Source of the DNA: Mixophyes australis
Taxonomy: Eukaryota > Chordata > Amphibia > Anura > Limnodynastidae
Direction: 5' to 3'
DNA: 64,000 nt
NCBI GenBank assembly: GCA_036250195.1
Contig: JAVHZZ010000006.1
Span: forward strand, 184,027,350-184,091,349
Shown here: positions 48,007 through 57,836 of the stretch, one piece after another
Numbering within the stretch: position 1 is the first letter of the stretch
How the letters are laid out: the number at the start of each line of letters is the position of its first letter
The notes under the pieces: model-generated
Told to the model about the DNA's origin: nothing
Seen by the model: only the letters and a program-made list of their open reading frames with translations
Database searches by the model: none
Program-made: the position numbers and the translations under genes

Positions 48007-48010
<4 letters not shown>

Positions 48011-48074
<64 letters not shown>
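48011..48074 (+). repeat. (GT)n microsatellite, about 32 units
   Basis: A pure GT tract directly at the right end of Tc1 element B. A short GTGTGTG also precedes the left end of B, so the element probably landed in this microsatellite. Confidence 0.95.
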
Positions 48075-48078
<4 letters not shown>

Positions 48079-48950
48079 ATTATAATAAATTACACTGTAT
48101 TATTTCAATTACACCATTGAGAGTCCCTGGTATTTCTTTGTTTTTCTTTTGTGAAATATTTTTTAATTATTTTTTTTCCAGTTAATAATAAAAGTAAAAC
48201 ATACCATCCTACACATTAAATCACTCCCACTCTACCTTCCAAGCAGTAGTGGGCAGGACATGCTGGAACATGCTAATTTCACAGGCTGATTTAATATTTA
48301 GTCACAGAGCTGTTAGTCCTATATGAATAAAGGGAGGAGGAGACATGACGTAGAAAGAGAGAACAGACTGCAGGAGCACTAAAGATGAGGAAGTAGGAGG
48401 TGAAAACCACACACATGAATGAACACAAAGCCGTGGCATGTCACACAGACTGTAAAATAATGGTAAAATAAACATGGTATATTGTGTGATTGCTTTCTTT
48501 GCATCAGTTTATAAAGTATGTGCCTGCAATGACAGATGTTCTAGCAAATACGAGATTTCCCACAACTTAACAATTGCTTACCACGTATAAGCCTGGCGTG
48601 GAAGGCAAGGGGGCGCTACAAGTGTATTAGCATAGAGCAGCCTGAAAACTTAATCAGGTCCTGCGATTGAGTAAAACAGGGTGTATATAAATCCTACCTA
48701 TATATTTAGAATATTTTCCTTTAAAATGCCTGGTCTTCTATGACTTGTAACACATTTCTAGAATATAAACTTTGTTTGTATCAAATAAATTGTTCTGTAA
48801 GTACATTCATGTTCTTCATACTTGAAATACAATACAAATTATTTTTCTTCCTGAGTGTTCTAATTCTAGCAAATCTTATGAACAAGTGTCCCTGTATGAC
48901 TCTAATCTGTTTGGAAGATTCAAAGAGCTTGACTTCAGCATGAGTTCAGG
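48075..48950. other. No recognisable gene
   Basis: AT-rich sequence with short frames. It could include the unrecognised left end of hAT copy 2; no TAGAGATG terminus was found. Confidence 0.4.
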
Positions 48951-49560
48951 CTTGGTCTTCTAAATCTGCAGTCACATTGTACTGTGTTATATAGGTAAAA
49001 CACAAAGAGGAGAGTTCTATTGCTAATTGTCATTGCTGAAATAGAAATAATAGGGTTGGCAGGCTTGGTCTTCTAAATCTGCAGTCACATTGTACTGTGT
49101 TATATAGGTAAAATACAAGAGGAGAGCTCCATTGCTCCATTGCTAATTGTCATTGCTGAAATAGAAATAATAGGACTGTCAGGCTTGGTTTTCTAAATCT
49201 GCATTCACATTGTAATGTGTTATATAGGTAAAACACAAAGAAGAGAGCTCCATTGCTAATTGTCATTGCTGAAATAGAAATATTAGGGCTGGCAGGCTTG
49301 GTCTTCTAAATCTGCAGTCACATTGTAATGTGTTATATAGGTAACACAGCTCCATTGCTAATTGTCATTGCTGAAATAGAACTAAGAGAGCTGGCACTCT
49401 TGGTTTAAATCTGCAGTTACATATTCCTGTGCTACAGCTCACTCAGAAACAGGAGAGGTGGTAGGGTTCAGTGCTGAAACAGAAATTGTAATAATAGGGC
49501 TGTCAGTGTTCTTAAAAGTCTCTAGTGACATTCTACTGTGCCATAGCTCATACAGAAACA
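48951..49560 (+). repeat. Tandem array, five to six units of about 102-120 bp
   Basis: Units begin CTTGGTCTTCTAAATCTGCA at 48951, 49064, 49184 and 49297, then degrade at 49399 and 49507. Each contains TGTCATTGCTGAAATAGAAA. It lies just upstream of the hAT copy-2 start and seems to correspond to the subterminal repeats of hAT copy 1 at 57161-57480 (shared GGCTGTCA and AAATATT-like words). Confidence 0.8.
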
Positions 49561-50811
49561 GGAGGGGTGGCATAGTTCTTGTCACTCTCCAGTCTCAGTC
49601 ATGATGATACTAATCCCTCTACCTCATGTGCTAAAGTCTATGTTCAAGTGTATAGTGGTTTTAAGTCAGGGAAACTAAAATGGAAATAAAAATCTTTTTA
49701 AAGAAAAAAAACGCCTCTCTGATAAAGTTTACTGTAGAAAAACATAAAATTGCCAACATGCCATTCTACACAAAATATTACCAAGCATACCAGCATCAGC
49801 AAGCTCCCTTCTCTCAGCTAGATCTCAGCACCTGCAATTTACACTGTCATCATATTCACCCTCATCAGTGTGTACATCATCCTCAAACAATACTAATTCA
49901 TTCCCGCTGGCATCCACCATCACAGAAGTCTGTGTAATTTGATGTAATTGCCAGTAATGGCCTTCCTCATGGAATTTGTAGTTCATTTTATGAAAAAGCT
50001 GTCACGACTTTTGGGCAAGTCTTTTAGACCAGACCAAATGTCAAAATGTTATGCAGACTCATCTGCATCACCACTGTGTGTCTTGGCTTTTTCCTAGCAG
50101 CGATTTCCAGAGAAACTGAAGGAGGAGACGTCATTCTGTCACGTACCACTTGAGCTATCAGCTTGCAGACCAGGAGCTCATTACATCTTTTGAAATCTGG
50201 GTCAGTTGGAAAGAAAGAAAAGACATAGCTCTTAAACCAAGTATCAAGCACAGTTGCCAAAATGTAATGATCTGATTTCAAGATGTTGATAACTCTTGGA
50301 TCCTGGCGAAGCGAATAAAGTACTTAATCTACAAGTCCAACATAATTAGTGGAATTGCTTTGTTTAATTTCTAATTAGGGGAATCACTTGACTCAAGCTG
50401 ACAGTGTCTGCCCTCTCTTCACAAGTGACAACTGTGAGTGGTTTCAGCGTCTTGCACAACACGGAAAATATTCTCCACTGCGCTGGACTAAAGTACATTC
50501 TAACTAAATTCTATTATTCTTGCATCTGCTGCATTTTTCTACATGCTGTTGCAGAATCCCGAAAATGACCCTAAATATTTTGGGACACAGACAGCATCTC
50601 CTGCATGTCATTGTCCTTTTTTAAAAAGTTCTTTTACACCAAGTTGATTGTGTGAGCAGAACAGGGAATGTGATGGAATTCCCCCCGCTGTAATGCTTTA
50701 ACAATATTGGTGGCATTATCAGAAATCACATATCCTCAGGAGGGTCCAAGCAAATAAGCCATGTTGCAATGATATCTCTTAGTTTTTCAGATTGTCAGCG
50801 GTATTACCTCT

Positions 50812-51261
50812 GACATGTACCTTGTCTCGTCTCTGAGAACCACCTCTCACTCCCGCCTTTAAGACTTCTCCCGTGCTGCTCCCCACTTATGGAATTCCCT
50901 ACCACGCTCAATCAGACTTTCCCACAGCCTTCAAATCTTTAGATGCTCTTTGAAAACCCATCTTTTTTTTAGATATGACCTTATCCTCGATAACACTATT
51001 CACACTAATGCACCCTCACAACTATCCCAATCTTCACTCTGAGCCACACACGTTCCTCTTGTTTCAGCTGTGTCCTCTTCCATTCACAATGTAAGCTCTC
51101 TAATGAGCAGGGTCCTCCATACCTTTTGTTTTCATGTCTCCATTCATTTTGTCTGCCTTGTCTGTTCTTGTTTTATGTATGTCTTGTTTTATGTATGTCC
51201 TTGTCTTCCCTACTGTACGGCGCTGTGGAGCACTGTGGTGCTTTACAAATCTACAATAATA

Positions 51262-51292
<31 letters not shown>

Positions 51293-51293
51293 T
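50812..51293 (+). mobile_element. 5'-truncated L2/CR1-type LINE 3' end inside hAT copy 2
   Basis: Plus frames encode the C-terminal RT tail (a SRAAPHLWNSLP-like segment, then SLQIFRCSLKTHLF), followed by a short 3' UTR with GGCGCTGTGGAGCACTGTGG and an (AAT)n tail at about 51256-51293. The hAT sequence resumes at TGTGAAGCAGACGATACAC. 5' truncation with a microsatellite tail is the usual LINE insertion form. Confidence 0.75.
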
Positions 51294-52260
51294 ATGTGAA
51301 GCAGACGATACACAGAGTTGCCTGGTTCTGAAAAATGTAACGTACTTGGGTACATGCTGCTGCTGTTCCTGCTGGTGTAGGCGAATCACCAACCCAGTGG
51401 GCTGTCACAATCATATAATCTTTAGTTTGCCCAGTTCTGCTTGTCCACATATTTGTGGTTAAGTGTAAAGTGGGTAGAATGGCATTTTGTAGCCCAATAA
51501 TTCGATTTTTACGAACCTTCTGGTAGAGATGAGGAACAGCTTTTCTAGTAAAATGGTGTTGTGATGGAATTTGGTAATGGTGACAAAAGACCTCAAGTAA
51601 CTGTAACTGTCTAAAACAAGCTGCATTAATAGTGGATATTGGACACAGATCTAATACTCATAGTCGCCATGGCGTCTGTGATCCGCTTTGTGACTGGGTG
51701 ACAGCTTTCATACTTGTTTCCTTTTGCAAAGGATTGTTTAACAGTCAATTGTTGCAGACTACTAGTAGTCTTCTTCTTGGTCTGCTTCTAGGTTGAAGAT
51801 CCACCCCCAGCAGCAGGAGCAGCAGCAGTGGGCCTAACACTCAAAGATTCTTCTGATGAGTCCTGGATAGGGGAGGAGTCATCTCGCCTTAGAAACTTGG
51901 ATGCAGGACTAACTCTGATCACTTGTGAGAATATTGATGAAGGTGTTGGGGGTGTAGATTGCAGGTGCTGTGATCTAGCTGAGTGAAGGGAGGTAGCTGA
52001 TGCTGGACTGCTTGTTGTTATTTTTTTAGCATAAGTTTCTGATTTTCACAAAAAGCTTTCTATGAACTTGCTTCAAATGGCGTAACATGGATGAGGTTCC
52101 TAGATGGTTAAAGTCTCTACCTCTACTGACTGTGGCTTTACAATGCTACAAATGGCTAGACAACTGTTGTCAAGATTTGTGTAAAAATAATTTCACACAT
52201 AAGAGGTGGATTTTTTTGGTCTTATGCCCAGGCATGACAATGACCTTTTTCTTATCACTG

Positions 52261-52296
52261 CAAAGACTGCAGCAGTAAGAACTGCTGCAGTCTTTG
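52261..52296. repeat. Perfect hairpin, 16-bp arms, 4-nt loop
   Basis: CAAAGACTGCAGCAGT, then AAGA, then ACTGCTGCAGTCTTTG. It lies exactly where hAT copy-2 BED sequence stops and terminal sequence begins. Copy 1 has no such palindrome at the matching place (near 56510). Confidence 0.9.
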
Positions 52297-52572
52297 TTTG
52301 AAAGTGTATGAAAATAATATTGTGACCTGTGAGGTGGTCAAAATTGACTGCAAATTACTTGAAATTAGTGTTATTGAGGTTAATAATAATGTAGGAGCAA
52401 AAAAATGCAAAATTACGATTTTAACAAAAAAATTGGGATTTTAGAAGAAAATAGGGATCCAAAACCCAAAGACGTAAGGGCGGTTTTGCCAAAACCAAAG
52501 CAAAAGCCAAAACACGTAGTTAATCCAGATCCAAAACTAAAACCAGAACATGGGGATCAGTGAACATCTCTA

Positions 52573-52745
52573 GTTATCACACTCTATGTTGATGGTCTCA
52601 CTCTGACAAAGATGACCGAGTGCACCCAAAGTCTCCTTTAGCAATTAAAATTCTTTTGTAGTTTCTGTGAGTGCCATGTACTCCGCCTCTGTGGTGGATA
52701 GGGCGACAGTAGGTTGTTTTCTGCTTTCCCAGCTGACGGCTGCGG
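52573..52745 (-). pseudogene. Ty1/copia RNase H fragment
   Basis: The minus strand reads KQPTVALSTTEAEYMALTE, then LGALGHLCQSETINIECDN. VALSTTEAEYMAL is the hallmark of Ty1/copia RNase H. The frame has one stop (before LLKETLG) and ends at the hAT copy-2 terminus, so the hAT element interrupted it. The rest of the copia element was not found on either side. Confidence 0.75.
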
Positions 52746-53445
52746 AGCTTTATTATAGATATGGGGCGCAGCTATTACAGACTGCATCCACCCCGTACAT
52801 TGTCTAATGGTAGTCTTGGCGTGAAACCGATTTTCTGGTTTCTGTCACTGGAGCATGTGCAGTAGCGCATACGATCGCATTATTTTCATCAACGGTAACT
52901 AGCTACATCTGCTCTACATTTACTCTATTGTTATCAAACCTGCAAATGTAAGGACACCTACTTGCTAACTTTTCACCCATAGTATCAGGTGGGAGGTACA
53001 ACCAGGTTGTTAACCCATGGGTAGGAGTTATGGATAACCTATTACCACTGCCAACCCAAACATCAGGGATTACAAATTGCTGACAGGGCCTTTTAAATAA
53101 TGACATCACAAGTGGAGTACCACCCCATTACAACATGGCTGAGAGTGAATGACAGAGCATATATTGTTTTGATAATATAGTTATTTGGTACAGATTATAT
53201 GACATTATATGGCATTTTTAGAACATTTTTATTTTTTAGGTGAATCAAAAACTAGGAGAGTATGGTTTTTAAATGAGAGTTTCCATGTATTACCAGGGAG
53301 ATGACATGAGAGCTATTTGAATGATTTGGGCAGCATTGTAAGGGTCTAATAGTGGGCCTTTTCTAGTGGGGGCCCCAAAGTAAATGCCTCTTTTGTCCTT
53401 ATTTTAAAAATTACCCTGTGTACTATTGTAATAATTCATACTATG
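52746..53445. other. No recognisable gene
   Basis: It may include further copia-derived sequence upstream of RNase H, but no motif is legible. Confidence 0.4.
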
Positions 53446-54149
53446 ATTTATACTAGAGATGGTCACTGACTCCCGTGTTTTGGTTTTGTATTCGGTTTTG
53501 GATCTGGATTACTGTTGTGTTTTGGTTTTGGTTTTGGTTTTGCAAAACCGCCATTGCGTGTTTTGGTTTTGGTTTTGGTTTTGTTTTGCTATTTTGTTGG
53601 AAAATCAATGTTTTTGGGCCTAAAATAACCCAATTTAGTGCTCCAACTGTTACATAGATAAGTAATCTAATTGTAAAGCTAATAAATCATCAAAAAAACA
53701 GTTTAATTCCTGGTAGGTAGGCCTTCATTTATTCTACACACAAACCAGATTGTCTTCCTCTCCATCTATGCATATTGACAATGCAGCCATCTTTGGATGT
53801 ATATTACACCCTACACTTATAGTTAAATATGTAAAGAAATGGAAAAAGGCAGTTTGCTTTCTGTCTCTATAGGCCCCCTCCACTTGTTGAAAAAAACAAA
53901 AAATTCAGCCTGTATAGACTGTACAATATTAATTGAAATGGACAAAGCCAGTTTGGTTTCTGGCTCTCTAGGCCCCCCTCCACTTGTCACTCTGTCTATG
54001 ACACCCTACCCTTAAGGAGAAATTGCCCAAACAGCAGCCTTTCAAGATGGTACGTGATATGGAAATGCCACAAGTCCCTTTCCTCTTTGGGGTAGATTGC
54101 ACCCTACACTTACATAGAAAGTTTTAAAAAGATGTTATCGTCATCATCT

Positions 54150-56070
54150 TCAGCTTCATCCTCACCCTCATCAGTGTGTACGTCATCATCACAGACTATC
54201 AATTCATCGCCGCTTGAATCCGCCATTAGAGAACAGTCAGTGCTTGGATGTCTTGGATGGTGAAGGCCTTCCTCGTGGAAGATGTAGTTACTTTTTATAA
54301 ACATCATTTACTCCACATTTTTGGGAAGTAACCTTCTACGGCAATCACTGACTAAGTTCCCTGCTGTGCTGAACAATCGTTCAGAGTACACATTGGAGGG
54401 TGGGCAGCTTAAGTATTGCAAAGCAAGTTTGTACATGGGTTTCCAAATGGCCTGCTTTTCTTCCCAGTAAGGAAAGGGACTGTCTGACATTTCCATATCA
54501 ACTACCTCTTAAAAGTAATCCTCCACCATCCTTTGCATGTTTATACTCGTATTGGATGGAGTTATGGGCAAAGTGACACATTTTTTTGAAAAATCCTTCA
54601 AACCAGCCCAGATGTTAAATTGTTCTGGTCTGCCCCCTACGTCTTCCCTGCTTCTTTTTGGGAAATGTAATTTTTTTACGAGCAGCAGCAGCTTGAGAAA
54701 GTGAAGGAGGACACGTCGTCAAGCCGAGGCCCAGTTCAGCGGCCAACTTGCTGAGCAATAGCTCCTTGCAAAAGTTCACATTTCGCTCATTTACAAGTAA
54801 AGACTCAATGTAGGTCTTAAACCTTGGATCAAGCACATTGGCCAAAACGTACTGATCCGAGTTCAAGATCTTAATAACTCGAAGATCATTGTGAAGCGAA
54901 TTAAGTACTTGATCGACAAGGCCAACATACTTTGCTGAATTGCTTGCTTTCAGCTCCTCCTTCATTTTCTCAAGCTGCTTTTCCAATAGTCTAATTAAAC
55001 GAATGACTTGGCTCAAACTAGCAGAGTCTGCACTCACCTCACACGTCACAATTTCAAATGGTTTCAGCACCTTGCACAGCGCTGAAAGGATTCCCCACTG
55101 TGCAAGAGTGAAATACATCCCCCCTCCTTTCCCAATGTAATGGCTTGTGCAATATGCTTGCTTGCTTTGCGCTGTTCCTCCATCCTCTGAAGCATGTACA
55201 GGGTGGAATTCCACCTAGTTACCACTTCTTGCTTAAGTTGGTGGCAGGGCAAGTTAAACTGCTCTTGGAGCTGCTGTAATCTCCTACATGCTGTGGCTGA
55301 ATGCCTGAAATGGCCTGAAATTTTACGGGCCACCGAAAGCACGGTTATTTTGTAGGAAGCTCTGCACCACCAAGTTGATGGTGTGAGCAAAACAGGGAAT
55401 GTGTTGGAAATCACCCAGCTGTAATGCTCGCACTATATTGTTGGCGTTATCAGAAATGACATACTCTGGGGAGAGTCCAAGTGGTATAAGCCATGCATCA
55501 ATCACATCTCCCATTTGCGTAACAAATTGTCAGCTGTATGCCTGTTAGTGAAGCCGGTGATACAAAGAGTGGCTGCCTGTGACAAATGTTACGTAGTGGT
55601 GTACATGCTGCTGCTGTTCCTGCTGGTGAAGGTGAATGACCAACCCAGTGGGCTGTCACAGTCATATAGTCTTTGGTTTGGCCACTTCCACTTGTCCACA
55701 TATCTGTGGTTAAGTGGACAGTGGGCAGAATGGCATTTTGCAGTGCAATCTCTACATTTTTACACACTTTTTGGTATAGTTGTGTAATTGCTTTACGGGA
55801 GAAATGGTGTCGCGATGGAATTGTGTAACGCGGACACAAAACCTCAATTAACTGTGAAAAACCATCTGCGTTTATTGTGGAGATTGGACACAGATCTAAC
55901 ACTAACATGGCAGCCATGGCGTCTGTGATTCGCTTGGCGACTGGGTGACTGCTGTCATATTTGCTTCTCCTAGCAAATGATTGTTTCACAGTTAATTGCT
56001 GAAATGTAGGACTGCTCATTTTCTTGACCTGCCTCTTGGCTGACGATTCACCCCTTCGCAGCAGCAACAG
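54150..56070 (-). pseudogene. hAT transposase catalytic core and dimerisation region, frameshifted
   Basis: In order on the minus strand are KMSSPTFQQLTVKQSF and HLTTDMWTSGSGQTKDYM (first catalytic Asp). Then come SPEYVISDNANNIVRAL (second Asp), CFAHTINLVVQ (CxxH), EVVTRWNSTLYML (conserved Trp), YVLANVLDPRFKTY, and finally CPPSNVYSERLFSTAGN, the hAT C-terminal dimerisation motif. At least four frame changes are needed (GCA repeat near 56070, near 55640, near 55350, near 54500-54600). All domains are present, but no full protein can be made. Confidence 0.85.
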
Positions 56071-56989
56071 CAGCAGCAGCAGTGGGACTAACGCTTTCTT
56101 CAGAGGAATCAATAATGGTGCAGGAGTCATCCAACCTTAATAAGTGGAATGCCGGGCTAACTCCGAGCGCTACTGAGGATATTGATGAGGATGGTGTGGT
56201 GGGTGTTTTTTGTAGCCGTCGGGATGTCGGTGAGCGGAGGGTTTTAGCTGATGATGGAGTGCTTGTAATTTTTTGGGAAGAACTTTCAGCTTTTCCCAAC
56301 ACTTTGCCATGAACTCTCGTTAAATGGCGTAACATAGACGAGGTTCCAAGATGGTTAAGGTCCCTCCCTCGACTGACTGTGGCTTGACATACACTACAAA
56401 TGGCTATACAATTGTTGTTTGGATTTGGGTAGAAATAATTCCACACATAAGAAGAGGATTTTTTCGTTTTATGTCCAGGCATGACAATGGCCTTTTTCTT
56501 GTCACGTGCCAGAACTGCTGCCACTGGTGCAGGACTTACACAAAGAACCTCATCCTCATCAACATCCTCATTAGCGCCATCGTCGCCTACACAAATCTCT
56601 CGCTCATCCTCTTCTAATTCCAAAGTGGCATCCTCAATTTGTGTATCACTGGCTACACTCCGGCTATTAAGGCACACATCAGCAGAATGCTCACGATTAC
56701 ACATCACACTGTTGGATGGACTCTCCACAGGGATTGGTGTCATTTGTGAATCAGAGCAAACATTACCCTCTAATGCCTTACTGTTATCTTGCAGCTCGGC
56801 TTTGACGCGTAACAGTAGTTGTGCACCAATTGTAGGCTCGGTAACTTTTTGGGATCTGACACTAATAGCCAAAGGTGAAGGCCTCATTCTCTCTTTGCCA
56901 CTGCGTGTGTAGAATGGCATGCTGGCAATTTTTTTTTTTTGATCGGCACTTAACTTTTGCTTAGTAACACTTCTTTTTCGCTTCAACAC
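56048..56989 (-). CDS. hAT transposase N-terminal part with BED zinc finger
   Basis: The 313-codon open frame starts MLKRKRSVTKQKL. An acidic stretch (ELEEDEREI ... EDVDEDEV) comes at about residues 123-150. A BED finger follows at about 175-230: SSYVWNYFYPN, CSVC, then LRHLTRVHG, giving the C-x2-C and H-x4-H ligands. BED fingers bind DNA in hAT transposases. The frame leaves the ancestral protein in a GCA-repeat stretch (about 56050-56090); the transposase core continues in another frame. The domestication-prone ZBED family is related, but the flanking TSD shows this is a transposon copy. Confidence 0.85.
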   Translation of the reverse strand: MLKRKRSVTKQKLSADQKKKIASMPFYTRSGKERMRPSPLAISVRSQKVTEPTIGAQLLLRVKAELQDNSKALEGNVCSDSQMTPIPVESPSNSVMCNREHSADVCLNSRSVASDTQIEDATLELEEDEREICVGDDGANEDVDEDEVLCVSPAPVAAVLARDKKKAIVMPGHKTKKSSSYVWNYFYPNPNNNCIAICSVCQATVSRGRDLNHLGTSSMLRHLTRVHGKVLGKAESSSQKITSTPSSAKTLRSPTSRRLQKTPTTPSSSISSVALGVSPAFHLLRLDDSCTIIDSSEESVSPTAAAAVAAAKG

Positions 56990-57160
56990 AGTAAAAAATG
57001 TTTTTGTTTTTGTTTTTTGGACTGATTTTGAAACACTGTGTAGTTTGACATCGCCTTGCCCAGATGACGTACTGGGAACACTACCATCAGGACTGGTGAC
57101 AGAACTTGGTTACTCATTCTGATCATATGTGGACTGCTTTGAATCCATTCTGAGCCCAAA

Positions 57161-57480
57161 GCACTTGTAGTGCTAAAAATTATTTGGTAAGATACTGCTG
57201 ACAGATAGTAATTTTGACAGCCAGAAATATTTATGCACAATTATGGGGGACACCCCAAAAGCACTGGGGAGTGCTAAAAATTATTTGGTAAGATACTGCT
57301 GACAGATAGTAATTTTGACAGCCAGAAATATTTATGCATAATTATGGGGGACACCCCAAAAGCACTGGGGAGTGCTAAAAATGATTTGGTAAATACTGCT
57401 GACAGATAGTAATTTTGACAGCCAGAAATATTTTGGCAAAATAATAGGGGACACCCAAAAAGCACTGGGGAGTGCCAAAT
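57161..57480. repeat. Three 100-bp tandem repeats in hAT copy 1
   Basis: Units start GCACTTGTAGTGC or GCACTGGGGAGTGC at 57161, 57261 and 57362, with a partial fourth at 57462. Each contains TACTGCTGACAGATAGTAAT. Such subterminal repeats often hold transposase-binding sites; here that is inference. Confidence 0.9.
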
Positions 57481-57738
57481 ATTGAAAAAAAACAAAAACT
57501 CCTCTATCCTCCTCTCTTCTCTAGCGATTTTTGTTAGCACAATTGGATTCAGAATATTGTATTCTCTGTCCCTGCTCTAATCAGCCTGTGACTACACCCT
57601 GCTCTCTCCTTCTTTCAAATGGCGATGGATTGCTGTGGAGGCAGGTATTTATAATCTTCAAGTATCGCGAGAACCGAGCCCCGAGATCCGACGATGTCAC
57701 ATTGTCGTTTCGGCCTCGATTTGGATTCCGAACGGGCG

Positions 57739-57770
57739 GGAGAGTACCGAGCCTACTCGGCTCGGTACTT
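57739..57770. repeat. Subterminal hairpin of hAT copy 1
   Basis: AGTACCGAGCC and GGCTCGGTACT enclose a 5-nt loop, about 60 bp inside the right terminus. Confidence 0.8.
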
Positions 57771-57836
57771 TGGATACCCAAAGTTCGGGTGGGTTCGGTT
57801 CTCGGGGAACCGAGCCCGCCCATCTCTAATTTATAC

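Larger units (their letters stand above)
42882..48010 (+). mobile_element. Tc1/mariner element B, split by a Gmr1-like insertion
   Basis: The left TIR is CAGCCATGGCCAAAGGTTTT after a TA at 42880-42881, and its degraded inverse lies at 47971-48010. The transposase N-terminal half (43060-43350, with KVIFSDEFPCRLF) and C-terminal half (47429-47791) are separated by about 4 kb of other elements. It sits in a (TG)n context at the right end of Tc1 copy A. Confidence 0.75.
49580..52572. mobile_element. Rearranged BED-type hAT transposon, copy 2
   Basis: From left to right: a plus-strand N-terminus (HKIANMPFYT, matching KKIASMPFYT of copy 1), then minus-strand C-terminal, core and BED regions (49846-52260), then a terminal sequence ending AACATCTCTA. 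That ending is the inverse of the left end of copy 1 (TAGAGATGGTCAC). Inverted copies of a linker (49790-49845 vs 51951-52006) and a perfect hairpin at 52261-52296 mark the junctions. The core includes DHYILATVLDTWFKSY, and MWTSRTGQTKDYM next to the LINE insertion. Everything is frameshifted. Confidence 0.75.
53454..57828 (-). mobile_element. BED-type hAT transposon, copy 1, perfect 8-bp TSD
   Basis: The 4375-bp element begins TAGAGATGGTCAC and ends CCATCTCTA. ATTTATAC is duplicated exactly on both sides (53446-53453, 57829-57836). It carries a transposase on the minus strand, (GTTTTG)n-rich DNA at the 3' end (53510-53590), three 100-bp repeats near the 5' end, and a GC-rich hairpin by the right terminus. 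Beyond TAGAGATG the two ends differ strongly. Confidence 0.9.

Noticed and set aside
53510..53590. GTTTTG repeats as interstitial telomere DNA
   Set aside because: Vertebrate telomeres are TTAGGG. This tract lies inside the hAT terminus and recurs in copy 2.
56048..56989. BED-finger frame as a domesticated ZBED host gene
   Set aside because: It sits inside an element with perfect 8-bp TSDs and a decayed catalytic core, so it is a transposon frame.
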